In this document: positions 44,977-58,827 of the stretch, piece by piece | How positions within the stretch are numbered: the first letter of the stretch is position 1 | Layout of the letters: every line of letters begins with the position of its first letter | Assembly: GCA_029204045.2 (NCBI GenBank) | Contig: CM055077.1 | Coordinates: forward strand, 7,331,221 to 7,395,220 | From: Tillandsia leiboldiana | Taxonomy: Eukaryota > Streptophyta > Magnoliopsida > Poales > Bromeliaceae | Direction of reading: 5' to 3' | DNA length: 64,000 nucleotides | Program-made: the position numbers and the translations under genes | The notes under the pieces: model-generated | The model's database searches: none | What the model saw: only the letters and a program-made list of their open reading frames with translations | Told to the model about the DNA's origin: nothing

Positions 44977-47267
44977 CGTGAGCTTGTTGCACTAGGACTG
45001 CTTGGCGTCTGTAAGTGCAGGTTATGTCAGCGGATGGGGTGCTGTACAGTGGCTTAGCCTGAGGTCCTTGGGACCAATACTGGCGTTGATTGGGTACTTG
45101 AGTTCTTTTATTGACGCATTCTTATTATCTTGCGCTGTTATTGATAGATATTTTACCCTGTACCCTTACTGCTCAGTTCATGATTGATTATCTCGTTTAC
45201 ATACATATATGTCCAGCATTTACTACTTGCAGTTTCACTACCCTTGATTACCTGCTTATTCAGTTATCTGTGGATTTTGTTGATTATCAGTAGATCTGCT
45301 ATTTATTCAGCTTTACCTATGACTCTTACTATCCGCAGATTATTGTACCCAGTAGGTACGATTAGCTATTTCTCGGCTCGTCGTGCCCACTGGGATGCAC
45401 TCCGGTGTATCTCACACCCCTGGGTGACTGTTTTTCAGGTCGTTCGGGTAGTGGGGTGTCGGGACGATCCAGTGAGCCTGTCACGATAGAGCTGTCCCCC
45501 TGATGATAGTTATGATGATTGAGATTCCCGATGACTTGTAGCTGATCCTTATTTATGTTATTTCAGTTTCCAGTTTGTTATGACATTTCAGATTTTTGAC
45601 ATTGTGATATTCGGATTATACCCTGATGATTAGTATTGTTTAGTTGTGATAGTGATTGCTCTCTGATTGATGATTGGATTAGTCTAGCCGTGCATGTATA
45701 GGGGTTTTCCTATATGTGTGGCGGTCTGTTACGCCCGTTTTGCAAACTCTGATTTATAAAAAAAAAAATTTTAGACTGGATTTTAAACTCGGGGCGTGAC
45801 AGATTTTATGGTATCAGAGCAAAGGTACACGGTACCTAGGAAAGTTGATTAGGATCTGGTTAGGAGTGAACCCTAGGATGACTTGTGACGTGAGAGCGCG
45901 GGGTATTTGTCTAGCGGTTAGGAGCTCAGGTGTATGTTACACTTATGAGTTGTTTTCCTAACTGGTTGTTGCAACCAAGTGTGGTGTTAGCACGTGTTCT
46001 GGGCTTAGTGGTCATGGTATGGGCAGTGTTAGCTGCGGTTGTAGTGCGAGCCATGGGTTTGATATATCAGTGGAGCCTGAGGGCTCAGATCCTTGGCAGC
46101 GGTTGGAGAATCAGCTCACCGCTTTTGCTGGGATAGTCCAGCAGATGGCTCAGCATCAGATGTTTGCTATTGTTGCACTGGCCCCACCACTAGTCCATTA
46201 TTTGGAGAAGTCAGTAATTCTCCAGTTGTCCCCGTGCCACCTGATATAGGGCTTTTGTCGCAGCCGTGGTTATCAAAATTATGTTGTGGCTGCTGTTACT
46301 GGAGATTCCCGACTGTAGCTATCGGGATGCCTATGAGATTAGCAATTATGTTGCTTTGGGACAGAATGATGCTGACGGCATTCAGCAAATATTAGACTTT
46401 ATTGAGTTGTGTCCCAACCCTGATCAGTGTAAATAGTTGGGATTCATGATTACTTTGATAAAGGTGGTGGTAGCAGTGAGCGCATTGGCGCAGACATGAT
46501 TGATGAGCAGGCTAAATTCGGTAATTTAAAGGCCTGATTAAACCCTAAAGTTGATGGGTTGGATTTAGATTCAGACCCCACCTTTGACATGATTTTAGTG
46601 GAGTCTTAATTACTCCTATGAGTATGCAACAATTTTAGATGACATGGCTATTACCATGGTAAGATATGACTGGAAAGTCTAATATACAGAATGATAATGA
46701 TAGTTAGAGGATTTGATTTAATCCTAAATGAATCCGATTTGTAGATGATACGCACAGTATGTGTAAACTGTTTAGGGTCATGATTATCCCTGACAATATG
46801 TAAGTTGCGACTGGTGTCGCTAGAGTCGTGATCGCAAGTAGTGATTCATTTGAGATAGTGAAATATGGTTCTAGACTCCTGTGAGTAGCCGAGTGGCACT
46901 CATGACCACGAGGTGGTAGAGACAGTTGATATAGTTTGTTGTATCGACATAGAGGTTGGTGTCGAAAGGTATGAGCTATACCTTCTGTTGATTCCGGTAG
47001 GAGTCGTGTTCCCAACATGATGTTGGCAACAGATTACAGTATTTCACTTTTCTTTTGATAAGTATGTTGGCTGCAGACAATGTACTGTCAAAAGAGCGGT
47101 TTGAAGTACCCATTCCCGTTAGGGAAAATATTATAATTGGGTCTATTTGTTTGCTTACTTGAGTTTTTAGTTCCAAGGTTGTCTCTGAACAACGATATTA
47201 TGGCTTCAGTGACTGTACCCCAGACTGTATTAGACCTTAGGTAGGTCTCAGACAGATCACGTGCAAA

Positions 47268-47301
<34 letters not shown>

Positions 47302-47521
47302 TGTGGGTTAAGCCATAATGTGGACAATCGTCCTAACTTGTGATCACTAGCCACGTTGATCTCGCCAGATTTGGCAACCGAGTTGATAATAGAAATATCT
47401 GGATTAAGCTATAAGTTGGACGACGTGTCAAAACTGGATATGTTAAGTATTATTAAAGGTGACTCTGGGATGTCATGTATTATGTGACCCAGAAAGAGTA
47501 TTGAAATCGGATTGCCATATT

Positions 47522-47585
47522 GGATGCGATCATACCAGCACTAAAGCACCAGATCTCGTCAGAGTTTCGCAGTTTAGCGTGCTGG
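47522..47585 (+). pseudogene. 5S rRNA-derived segment inside the Gypsy derivative
   Basis: GGATGCGATCATACCAGCAC and the next nine bases match the start of plant 5S rRNA without a mismatch. The following 34 bases, through the box A region (CGCAGTTTAGCGTGCT), match at 27 positions by my alignment to the known plant consensus. Similarity fades after that. The second copy is at 57270-57333. Confidence 0.8.
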
Positions 47586-49037
47586 TGCGGTGTAGCCTGG
47601 GTTGAACGTATGGCATATCTGCGTGAACCCTAGTCGATGGGGCTTAAAACATAAATCGTTAAGCCTTAAAAATTTGACATGTCCAAATCAAGACTATTAA
47701 GTCTTTGAGGATGTCGGAACCTAGTTTTTGAATATCAGTGACATTAAAGGACTAGTTTAGCCGGATATTTCGGCAGTATAAATGAGCAGGTGAAATTAAC
47801 CAGCTTTGTTCTTTGGGGCAATATAGTGCCTGGTTGGCAAGCCAAAGTTTCAGTTCTAAATCTGGGTGGCGAAATGTATGAATGCCACAAGTGAGTATGA
47901 ATAGGAAGCGGAAAATTTCTCGAACCGCTTGTATCCACAGATGGAAATTTTTATAGAACTGAAAGTATGGTGATCTTGGATAACATCTTTAATGTGTCTG
48001 TTAGTTCGTAAGAACGTAAAGATGTTTTGGACAATATAGTCAAAGATCTGAAAGATCATAACTAGGGTACGACCACCCGTTATATCCCATAACCTATGTG
48101 GTATCTTTGTGAACCGGAATTTTAGCAGTTTGGGTGAAATAAAATGGTGGACCAGAGTGTTATCGCAAACAGCACAGTACCAGGTGCATTGACATTAGGG
48201 ACCGTGTATGTCCGGTCAATGAGCGAATTATCTGGCTAACATTTAGCGTGAAGCCTCTTTTGCCACAACACAGTGGTATATTATGGCTCTAAGTGAGTCA
48301 TCCAGACTTTGGGGAGGTTATGCTAAAGGCATGTGTACTTAAGTATGAGACGGCTGGTACCGATATTTTCCTTTGGAAAGGTTCGCCTATAACAATAGTA
48401 TTAGGCAATATTGGTAGGCTCCTTATGAGGCATTGTACGGGCGCCGATGTCGATTTCCCATCTGCTGGAATGACGTCGGTAAGCGCGTGTAATCGGACTA
48501 GAGTTACTCGAGGAGGCTGAGGCCAGTGTGCGCGTGGCAAGACAGCAGTTGCTGACCGCGCAGAGCAGGCAGAAAAGCTAAGTGGACCAGCGACGACGAG
48601 ATTTGGAGTTCCAAGTTGGTGACCATGCCTGTTGAAGGTGTCGCCAACTCGTGGAATCAAGTGATTTAGGATCCGCAACATGCGTAATCCCCGGATTGTC
48701 GATCCCTTTGAAATACTAAAGCGTGTTGGTCCTATAGCTTATCGATTGGCTCTTCCTCCTAGCCTCGCCTATGTGCATAACATTTTTCACAATTCTATGC
48801 TCTATAAGTACATCAGGAATCCTTTGTATGTCGTTAGCCCTTGCTGTCCAACTTCGTGAGGATCTGAGCTATGATAATGCGCCTTGATGATCCCTGCATG
48901 AGTTGAAAAGAAGCTGAGAAGCATGTCAATCCCTTATGTAAGGTGCAATGGGAGAATTACGAGGAACGCAAGCCACTTGTAAGCGTGAGTTGAACTTGAT
49001 GAAGCGTTTTCCTCAAAGATTGACTCCTAGTTGTACT

Positions 49038-49075
49038 AAGTTTCGGGGACGAAACTTCTTTTTAGGAGGGAGTAA
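49038..49075 (+). other. 3' hairpin and polypurine tract
   Basis: AAGTTTCG GGGA CGAAACTT (49038-49057) is an 8-bp stem with a GGGA loop. AGGAGGGAGTAA (49063-49075 region) follows up to the LTR start at 49076. A TTCGxGGACGAA sequence near the polypurine tract is usual in plant Gypsy elements. Confidence 0.7.
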
Positions 49076-50560
49076 TGTAGTAATCCGAAATATTTTATTT
49101 TTAATAAATAAATTAAAGGTGATTTTCAGCCTGAGTTCGGATGCAAAAGACTTATATTGACCTACTTGGTCAATCGCCTGTGTGCTAGTTGCACGAATTA
49201 CGAGATAAAAAGCTAACTTCTAATCCGGACATGATCTTGGAAATCCGAGTTGACCGTTGCGATCGTCTCGTCGAACTGAGCGAGATTCATATTCAGCACT
49301 TTTCGATCCGACGGTTGGATCTTTCATAAATCAAAGAAGAAGCAAGTGAATTTTGTAACTAATAAGGAATAGTGGTCTGCGCACAGTAACTTAAGTTAAT
49401 ACTGTAGATGAACCGTAACCCTGGATTTCGGGTTCATCGATTGCAACGTGGACTATTTCACTATTCGGAGTCCGAAAATAGTGATCCAGGTAGTCGTTTC
49501 AATCGGCCTTGTCGATCCGGACACAATGACGCTGACGGAATTTCCGTCTGACGATTCTAGAATCTCGAGAAGCGTGAAAACTGTGATTTTGGACAGTTTT
49601 TATGGACCCAAAAATTATCCGGACACCGTGTCGAAAAATAAAAATCACCGTCTTGAAGTTTTCGATGTTCCGGACGCGTTGGCGAAATCAGTTTGTCGTT
49701 CTGACGAGCGAAACACCTCGAAAGCTAAAATACGAGGAAGGAAGGGTATTTTTCAAATTTATATGTTGGGGAGGGATTTATGTGCAAAAAGGACATAATA
49801 GAGTTGAGGACTTAGCTCTAAAACACCGGATATAGAAGGGGGGTTTTGAAATTGCTCATTACGCATGAAAATCCAGGCTGTAACCGCGTGCGACTCCTCG
49901 TTGCTCCACCCCCACGCGTGAGACTTCTTTAATGCACTCTGGAAGTTTCCTCGTTGCTTCTTCATCTCCCCCGCAGCACCAGACGCCACCACCTTCCCCA
50001 GAGCAAACGCAAGTGAGGAAGAAAGAGAACCCCAAAAGCTTGAAGCTTCTCGGGTTGAAGTTGGGATCGTGGCTGGGAGTCACTTGGGGGGGCTCAAGAC
50101 TAAATCGCAGTGGTCCTCGGGTGGCCGCGACCGAGCCTGGACATCTCCGACTGTCGCCGTCGCCGCACGCCACCACGAGCTTCCTTCTTCTCCACTGATT
50201 GTCCGGCGAGCCGAGGCCGTCCGTGCCTCCGGTTGCCGGCGGGAGGACACCTTTGCCGGAAGTTGGATTATTGGCCGAGCTACACCACGGGGTTTTCCGA
50301 CCGTAAAAACGTGATCAAGACCGTTGATCTTATTCCTTTTGGTGACTGAAAGCCTTCCCCAAAGTCCCGTGTTGATCGGACGAGGATCCTAGCCGCACGA
50401 GCCAACCCTCACTTACGGGTTTTTGAACACTTCGCCGGAGTGCCTTTTTCCGGCGCCGCCGCTTGCTCCCGACCAAGCCAACCCGTAGGAAGCTTACTGG
50501 AGTTGAGGGGATCCTCTTGATCCATCTTGCAACGGGGCCCGAAGCCGCCGACCGGATTCC
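49076..50560 (+). repeat. LTR B, cut by the assembly gap
   Basis: It begins TGTAGTAATCCG and follows LTR A to about its position 42770, then ends in Ns. The sequence has several one-base losses relative to LTR A. Confidence 0.85.
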
Positions 50561-50660
50561 NNNNNNNNNNNNNNNNNNNNNNNNNNNNNNNNNNNNNNNN
50601 NNNNNNNNNNNNNNNNNNNNNNNNNNNNNNNNNNNNNNNNNNNNNNNNNNNNNNNNNNNN
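50561..50660. other. Assembly gap, 100 Ns
   Basis: Exactly 100 unknown bases, a conventional scaffold gap of unknown true size. The sequence to its right restarts in the AT-rich spacer that also lies left of LTR A. Confidence 0.99.
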
Positions 50661-51029
50661 ATTTTAAATTTTTAAATAAAAAAAATTGAAATTCAATTTA
50701 AAGTCTAAATCCAATTTAAGGTACAAATTAAAATAAAAAATTACAATTTGCAATATCACATCTCAAATCTACATTTTTTAAATATTTATATTTTTAAACT
50801 TAAAATTTAAAATTCAAAATAATTTTAAAATTTGTCATTTGAAAAATTAAAATTACACCTTTACTTTTAAATCTAGAATCGAAAGAAAAATTAAATTTTG
50901 AGTCCGAATCAAAACAGCCGGGAAAATTTGCAAATAATAGGGGATACAACACGAGGACTTCCCAAGGGTTCACCCATCCTAGTACTACTCTTGCCCAAGC
51001 ACACTCACTGCGGAGTTCTGATGGTACTC
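50661..51029 (-). repeat. Second copy of the 5S-like spacer and 5S-like sequence
   Basis: 50661-50939 repeats the spacer at about 40897-41179, and 50940-51029 repeats the 5S-like part at 41180-41269. Many single-base losses distinguish it, and the duplication GTATC reads GTACTC here. Confidence 0.85.
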
Positions 51030-54000
51030 TGTAGTATCCGAAATATTTTATTTTAATAAATAAATTAAAGGTGATTTTCAGCCTGAGTTCGATGCAAAAG
51101 ACTTATATTGACCTACTTGTCAATCGCCTTGTGCTAGTTGCACGAATTACGAGATAAAAGGCTAACTTCTAATCCGGACATGATCTTGGAAATCCGAGTT
51201 GACCGTTGCGATCGTCTCGTCGAACTGAGCGAGATTCATATTCAGCACTTTTCGATCCGACGGTTGGATCTTCCATAAATCAAAGAAGAAGCAAGTGAAT
51301 TTGTAACTAATAAGAATAGTGGTCTGCGCACAGTAACTTAAGTTAATACTGTAGATGAACAGTAACCCTGGATTTCGGGTCTTCATCGATTGCAACGTGG
51401 ACTATTTCACTATTCGGAGTCCAAAATAGTGATCCAGGTATCGTTTCAATCGCCTTGTCGATCCGGACACAATGACGCTGACGGAATTTCCGTCTGACGA
51501 TTCTAGAATCTCGAGAAGCGTGAAAACTGTGATTTTGGACAGTTTTTATGGACCCAAAATTATCCGGACACCGTGTCGAAAAATAAAAATCACCGTCTTG
51601 AAGTTTTCGATGTTCCGGACGCGTTGGCGAAATCAGTTTGTCGTTCTGACGAGCGAAACACCTCGAAAAGCTAAAAATACGAGGAAGGAAGGGTATTTTT
51701 CAAATTTATATGTTGGGGAGGGATTTATGTGCAAAAAGGACATAATAGAGTTGAGGACTTAGCTCTAAACACCGGATATAGAAGGGGGGTTTTGAAATTG
51801 CTCATTACGCATGAAAATCCAGGCTGTAACCGCGTGCGACTCCTCGTTGCTCCACCCCCACGCGTGAGACTTCTTTAATGCACTCTGGAAGTTTCCTCGT
51901 TGCTTCTTCATCTCCCCCGCAGCCACCAGACCACCACCCTTCCCCAGAGCAACCGCAAGTGAGAAGAAAGAGAACCCCAAAAGCTTGAAGCTTCTCGTGG
52001 TTGAAGTTGGGATCGTGGCTGGGAGTCACTTGGGGGGGGGGGCTCAAGACTAAATCGCAGTGGTCCGCGGGTGCCGCGACCGAGCCTGACATCTCCGACT
52101 GTCGCCAGTCGCCGGCACTCCACCACGAGCTTCCTTCTTCTCCACTGATTGTCCGGCGAGCCGAGGCCGTCACCGTGCCTCCGGTTGCCGGGGGAGGACA
52201 CCTTTGCCGGAAGTTGGATTATTGGCCGAGCTACACCACGGGGTTTTCCGACCGTTAAAACGTGATCAAGACCGTTGATCTTATTCCTTTTGGTGACTGA
52301 AAGCCTTCCCCAAAGTCCCGTGTTGATCGGACGAGGATCTAGCCGCACGAGCCAAACCCTCACTTACGGGTTTTTGAACACTTCGCCGGAGTGCCTTTTT
52401 CCGGCGCCGCCGCTTGCTCCCGACCCAAGCCAACCCTGTAGGAAGCTTACTGGAGTTGAGGGGATCTCTTGATCCATCTTGCACCGGGCCCGAAGCCGCC
52501 GACCGGATTCCGCCATTAGAGCCTCCATTTTCCGGCGAACTCGGATTCCGGGCCAACCCGGAGCTTCGCGAGGTGGGGGAAACAGCTCAGGTAGGTTCCT
52601 TAGGTTTAAATAAGGCCACCTATGTATTTGCATGGAGATGTTAACGTGCGGTTTGTCATTTTGGAAGTTGCACCCTTTTTCTTTGGCCGATGTTGTCGCC
52701 GCCGCCGCCTCTGGCCGTCGGCGGAGGGTCAGACTTGGACCAAACCTCTTCTGGGAATGTCTCCTAACTTGTGCTCATCTTTGCTGGAACTTGGCAGCAG
52801 GTTCTTTCCAAGTGGTGCAACCCGAGAATTGAGCAAGTAAAAGTGTGGCTCCGGCCAACTCTCGGGCCATCCTCCGGCCAACTTCAGGTGAGCACAACAT
52901 TCTCCTGTGATTAGTAACATGATGCTCATGTAATATCCCAAGTTGAATCTAGTGAATATTGTAGTGGCCATTGTGGATTAGAGAGCTATTAAGGGTGTTG
53001 CTCCGGTGATCTTTTCCGGCCACTTTCCGGCATACCCGAGGTGAGCCTCACTGTCCTCGCCCATACTGAGTATCATGCTTCAATTATTTTATAATTGATT
53101 AAGTCTAAGAAGTGATGTAGCATGTGTTGTAATTGGACCCTAAGTGTTTATGGGCCAATTTTGTAGATGGGCTTTGGTATTGACCCAAGCCCGTGAGCAC
53201 GAGCTTCGTCTCGCTAAACCAGACGCGCTGAAAATTATGGCGCTGGTTTTGGTTGCCCGGGATTTAGAGAACGGATCGAAACAGGGTTCAAATTGATGTA
53301 GTTATGCAATTGTAAGAGTTATTATGGACTAAGTTGCAAATGTAACACCCTGGCTGTCTTTAGACAGTATTTACACGCCTTCTAGTCATTTTGTTAAGTT
53401 CCGTAGGCTCTCGTTGAGCGGGGAATCGGATATTGTCTCGTAAATTGGCGAAATCGACGGTTTTATACGGTTTACGGCGTGAGTTTCGCATTCGGTTTAG
53501 ATTTCTGGTCGTCTGTTTGTCATCTTTGGTTATTCCCGACACTGTCCTGGCTGGTCCAGTGTTTTTGGTGTTTCGTCGGGAAACTCCGAAGCCGAATTAG
53601 GCTTCCTGTGAGTGTGCGAATATTGTTGGCAACATTTGGACAACCGAAAGTACGATTTTGCCCCTGTCTGCCCGAACATCGAGGTGATGATGCTAGGGTC
53701 AGTAGGTGTGGTTTGGCAGTGTTTGGATGTACATAAACTGTCGGCGGGTCAGTTTCTAAGTTTCGGTAATTTTCCGAAACTCTGGTTAAAGCCTAGTTTT
53801 GGCTAAGTCCCCAGTGTTAGCGACAGGACGTTATAGTATTGTCAGGATGGGCATGAGCGAGTCTGTTACTGATTCCAGTTATATGTTCAGGGCCTAGCAG
53901 TTCAGCACCCGCGTGTCCAGTAGAACCTGCGGAGTTCGGGATCGGCCTACATTGAGGTGGGTTATCTTCGTGTCCCGGGCTTTATCTTTTCGGCCCTCTG

Positions 54001-55543
54001 GTTGCTTTAGTCCAGTTGGACACTTGTTTTGATTTCAGCCTGATTATGCCTACATGTGCTTGTTCCTATATAATAGGAGTTCTAGTCTCAGTTCCTGGCA
54101 TGATTTCATCAGTATCGATATCCCGATGGGGATTTTCCTCGGCTTCTTCGCCGACTATCCGGTCCACCGACCGTGATTTAGATTCAGCATTGTGATTTGC
54201 ATCAGCATCGATATCCCGATGGGGATTTTCCTCGGCTTCTCGCCGTCTGTCCGGTCTACCGACCGTGGACTGAGATTTAGCATTATGATTGCTATGGAGT
54301 CTATACCTACTCATAGATTATGACATTCCTGTTACTTGTCATTATTCAGTACAGTTGATACTTGTGGTCTGATCATGCTTCGTAGCTATCAGTTAGTACA
54401 CTGCATTGATACCCTGAGATACTTGCATTTATATTCCAGTTATGCATGATAGACCATGATTGATTGATTATTGCTGCTAGTTTCATGTCTCTTGTCATAT
54501 GACCTTATTCAGATATGCATGATTGATTCTGATTGATTGATACAGACAGATGATTGTTTCCCTGTTGGGATACCTCGGCTTGTTGCCGACTACCCGGTCA
54601 TTAGACCGCGAGATTGAGCATAGCATGATGATTGCCACGCACTGCTGTACTTCACGTACACTGACGGTTTGGCCACCGTCATAGTGTTCTTTACCGGTAA
54701 AGTGGTCTAGAGAAAAGACCCGTGAGCTTGTTGCACTAGGACTGCTTGGCGTCTGTAAGTGCAGGTTATGTCAGCGGATGGGGTGCTGTACAGTGGCTTA
54801 GCCTGAGGTCCTTGGGACCAATACTGGCGTTGATTGGGTACTTGAGTTCTTTTATTGACGCATTCTTATTATCTTGCGCTGTTATTGATAGATATTTTAC
54901 CCTGTACCCTTACTGCTCAGTTCATGATTGATTATCTCGTTTACATACATATATGTCCAGCATTTACTACTTGCAGTTTCACTACCCTTGATTACCTGCT
55001 TATTCAGTTATCTGTGGATTTTGTTGATTATCAGTAGATCTGCTATTTATTCAGCTTTACCTATGACTCTTACTATCCGCAGATTATTGTACCCAGTAGG
55101 TACGATTAGCTATTTCTCGGCTCGTCGTGCCCACTGGGATGCACTCCGGTGTATCTCACACCCCTGGGTGACTGTTTTTCAGGTCGTTCGGGTAGTGGGG
55201 TGTCGGGACGATCCAGTGAGCCTGTCACGATAGAGCTGTCCCCTGATGATAGTTATGATGATTGAGATTCCCGATATGACTTGTAGCTGATCCTTATTTA
55301 TGTTATTTCAGTTTCCAGTTGTTATGACATTTCAGATTTTTGACATTGTGATATTCGGATTATACCCTGATGATTAGTATTGTTTAGTGTGATAGTGATT
55401 GCTCTCTGATTGATGATTGGATTAGTCTAGCCGTGCATGTATAGGGGTTTTCCTATATGTGTGGCGGTCTGTTACGCCCGTTTTGCAAACTCTGATTTAT
55501 AAAAAAAAAATTTTAGACTGGATTTTAAACTCGGGGCGTGACA
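51030..55543 (+). repeat. LTR C of the Gypsy derivative
   Basis: It is collinear with LTR A over its whole length, 18 bases shorter, with many scattered one-base losses and gains, often in short runs of one base. This pattern looks like uncorrected long-read error rather than biological divergence. Confidence 0.88.
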
Positions 55544-57016
55544 GATTTTATGGTATCAGAGCAAAGGTACACGGTACCTAGGAAAGGTTGATTAGGATCT
55601 GGTTAGGAGTGAACCCTAGGATGACTTGTGGACGTGAGAGCGCGGGGTATTTGTCTAGCGGTTAGGAGCTCAGGTGTATGTTACACTTATGAGTTGTTTT
55701 CCTAACTGGTTGTTGCCAACCAAGTGTGGTGTTAGCACGTGTTCTGGGCTTAGTGGTCATGGTATGGCAGTGTTTAGCTGCGGTTGTAGTGCGAGCCATG
55801 GGTTTGATATATCAGTGGAGCCTGAGGGCTCAGATCCTTGGCAGCGGTTGGAGAATCAGCTCACCGCTTTTTGCTGGGATAGTCCAGCAGATGGCTCAGC
55901 ATCAGATGTTTGCTATTGTTGCACTGGCCCACCACTAGTCCATTATTTGGAGAAGTCAGTAATTCTCCAGTTGTCCCCGTGCCACCTGATATAGGGCTTT
56001 TGTCGCAGCCGTGGTTATCAAAATTATGTTGTGGCTGCTGTTACTGGGATTCCCGACTGTAGCTATCGGGATGCTATGAGATTAGCAATTATGTTGCTTT
56101 GGGACAGGAATGATGCTGACGGAGCATTCAGCAAATATTAGACTTTATTGAGTTGTGTCCCAACCCTGATCAGTGTAAATAGTTGGGATTCATGATTACT
56201 TTGATAAAGGTGGTGGTAGCAGTGAGCGCATTGGCGCAGACATGATTGATGAGCAGGCTAAATTCGGTAATTTAAAGGCCTGATTAAAACCCTAAAGTTG
56301 ATGGGTTGGATTTAGATTCAGACCCCACCTTTGACATGATTTTAGTGGAGTCTTAATTACTCCTATGAGTATGCAACAATTTTAGATGACATGGCTATTA
56401 CCATGGTAAGATATGACTGGAAAGTCTAATATACAGAATGATAATGATAGTTAGAGGATTTGATTTAATCCTAAATGAATCCGATTTGTAGATGATACGC
56501 ACAGTATGTGTAAACTGTTTAGGGTCATGATTATCCCTGACAATATGTAAGTTGCGACTGGTGTCGCTAGAGTCGTGATCGCAAGTAGTGATTCATTTGA
56601 GATAGTGAAATATGGTTCTAGACTCCTGTGAGTAGCCGAGTGGCACTCATGACCACGAGGTGGTAGAGACAGTTGATATAAGTTTGTTGTATCGACATAG
56701 AGGTTGGTGTCGAAAGGTATGAGCTATACCTTCTGTTGATTCCGGTAGGAGTCGTGTTCCCAACATGATGTTGGCAACAGATTACAGTATTTCACTTTCT
56801 TTTGATAAGTATGTTGGCTGCAGACAATGTACTGTCAAAAGAGCGGTTTGAAGTACCCATTCCCGTTAGGGAAAATATTATAATTGGGTCTATTTGTTTG
56901 CTTACTTGAGTTTTTAGTTCCAAGGTTGTCTCTGAACAACGATATTATGGCTTCAGTGACTGTACCCCAGACTGTATTAGACCTTAGGTAGGTCTCAGAC
57001 AGATCACGTGCAAAAA

Positions 57017-57049
<33 letters not shown>

Positions 57050-58827
57050 GTGGGTTAAGCCATAATGTGGACAATCGTCCTAACTTGTGATCACTAGCCA
57101 CGTTGATCTCGCCAGATTTGGCAACCGAGTTGATAATAGAAATATCTGGATTAAGCTATAAGTTGGACGACGTGTCAAAACTGGATATGTTAAGTATTAT
57201 TAAAGGTGACTCTGGGATGTCATGTATTATGTGACCCAGAAAGAGTATTGAAATCGGATTGCCATATTGGATGCGATCATACCAGCACTAAAGCACCAGA
57301 TCTCGTCAGAGTTTCGCAGTTTAGCGTGCTGGTGCGGTGTAGCCTGGGTTGAACGTATGGCATATCTGCGTGAACCCTAGTCGATGGGGCTTAAAACATA
57401 AATCGTTAAGCCTTAAAAATTTGACATGTCCAAATCAAGACTATTAAGTCTTTGAGGATGTCGGAACCTAGTTTTTGAATATCAGTGACATTAAAGGACT
57501 AGTTTAGCCGGATATTTCGGCAGTATAAATGAGCAGGTGAAATTAACCAGCTTTGTTCTTTGGGGCAATATAGTGCCTGGTTGGCAAGCCAAAGTTTCAG
57601 TTCTAAATCTGGGTGGCGAAATGTATGAATGCCACAAGTGAGTATGAATAGGAAGCGGAAAATTTCTCGAACCGCTTGTATCCACAGATGGAAATTTTTA
57701 TAGAACTGAAAGTATGGTGATCTTGGATAACATCTTTAATGTGTCTGTTAGTTCGTAAGAACGTTAAAGATGTTTGGACAATATAGTCAAAGATCTGAAA
57801 GATCATAACTAGGGTACGACCACCCGTTATATCCCATAACCTATGTGGTATCTTTGTGAACCGGAATTTTAGCAGTTTGGGTGAAATAAAAATGGTGGAC
57901 CAGAGTGTTATCGCAAACAGCACAGTACCAGGTGCATTGACATTAGGGACCGTGTATGTCCGGTCAATGAGCGAATTATCTGGCTAACATTTAGCGTGAA
58001 GCCTCTTTTGCCACAACACAGTGGTATATTATGGCTCTAAGTGAGTCATCCAGACTTTGGGGAGGTTATGCTAAAGGCATGTGTACTTAAGTATGAGACG
58101 GCTGGTACCGATATTTTCCTTTGGAAAGGTTCGCCTATAACAATAGTATTAGGCAAATATTGGTATGGCTCCTTATGAGGCATTGTACGGGCGCCGATGT
58201 CGATTTCCCATCTGCTGGAATGACGTCGGTAAGCGCCGTGTAATCGGACTAGAGTTACTCGAGGAGGCTGAGGCCAGTGTGCGCGTGGCAAGACAGCAGT
58301 TGCTGACCGCGCAGAGCAGGCAGAAAAGCTAAGTGGACCAGCGACGACGAGATTTGGAGTTCCAAGTTGGTGACCATGCCTTGTTGAAGGTGTCGCCAAC
58401 TCGTGGAATCAAGTGATTTAGGATCCGCAACATGCGTAATCCCCGGATTGTCGATCCCTTTGAAATACTAAAGCGTGTTGGTCCTATAGCTTATCGATTG
58501 GCTCTTCCTCCTAGCCTCGCCTATGTGCATAACATTTTTCACAATTCTATGCTCTATAAGTACATCAGGAATCCTTTGTATGTCGTTAGCCCTTGCTGTC
58601 CAACTTCGTGAGGATCTGAGCTATGATAATGCGCCTTGATGATCCCTGCATGAGTTGAAAAGAAGCTGAGAAGCATGTCAATCCCTTATGTAAGGTGCAA
58701 TGGGAGAATTACGAGGAACGCAAGCCACTTGTAAGCGTGAGTTGAACTTGATGAAGCGTTTTCCTCAAAGATTGACTCCTAGTTGTACTAAGTTTCGGGG
58801 ACGAAACTTCTTTTTAGGAGGGAGTAA
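55544..58827 (+). mobile_element. Internal region of the Gypsy derivative (copy 2)
   Basis: Collinear with 45802-49075, including the primer site, the gag remnant, the A-run and TA-run at about 57012-57049, the 5S-like segment at 57270, and the integrase remnant. At about 58160 this copy reads IGMAPYEALYGRR in one frame, where copy 1 has lost two bases. Confidence 0.85.

Larger units (their letters stand above)
41270..45801 (+). repeat. LTR A of the non-autonomous Gypsy derivative, 4.53 kb
   Basis: It begins TGTAGTAATCCG and ends CGGGGCGTGACA, next to a primer site. GTATC at 41265-41269 is the target duplication, with its partner at 63359-63363. The LTR is unusually long and has no supported gene. 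The arginine- or proline-rich frames around 42150-42850 lie in GC-rich leader sequence and are disrupted in the other copies. It is nearly identical to the LTR at 58828-63358. Confidence 0.9.
45802..49075 (+). mobile_element. Internal region of the non-autonomous Gypsy derivative (copy 1)
   Basis: The primer site TGGTATCAGAGC is at 45809-45820. A gag remnant (DPWQRLENQLTAF, QQMAQHQM) is at about 46088-46165. No RT or RNase H motif is found. A 5S-like segment lies at 47522. An integrase C-terminal remnant (PYEALYGRR, DLEFQVGDH, VDPFEILKRVGPIAYRLALP, HNIFHNSML) spans about 48419-48810 with frameshifts. The 3' end carries TTTCGGGGACGAAAC and a polypurine tract (49063-49075). With 3.3 kb between 4.5-kb LTRs and no polymerase, it must use proteins from relatives. 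Confidence 0.8.

Noticed and set aside
47262..47302. A-run and TA-run in the internal region as the tail of a LINE or SINE insertion
   Set aside because: There is no target duplication, no LINE coding and no SINE head next to it. The run length differs between copies, as for a simple repeat.
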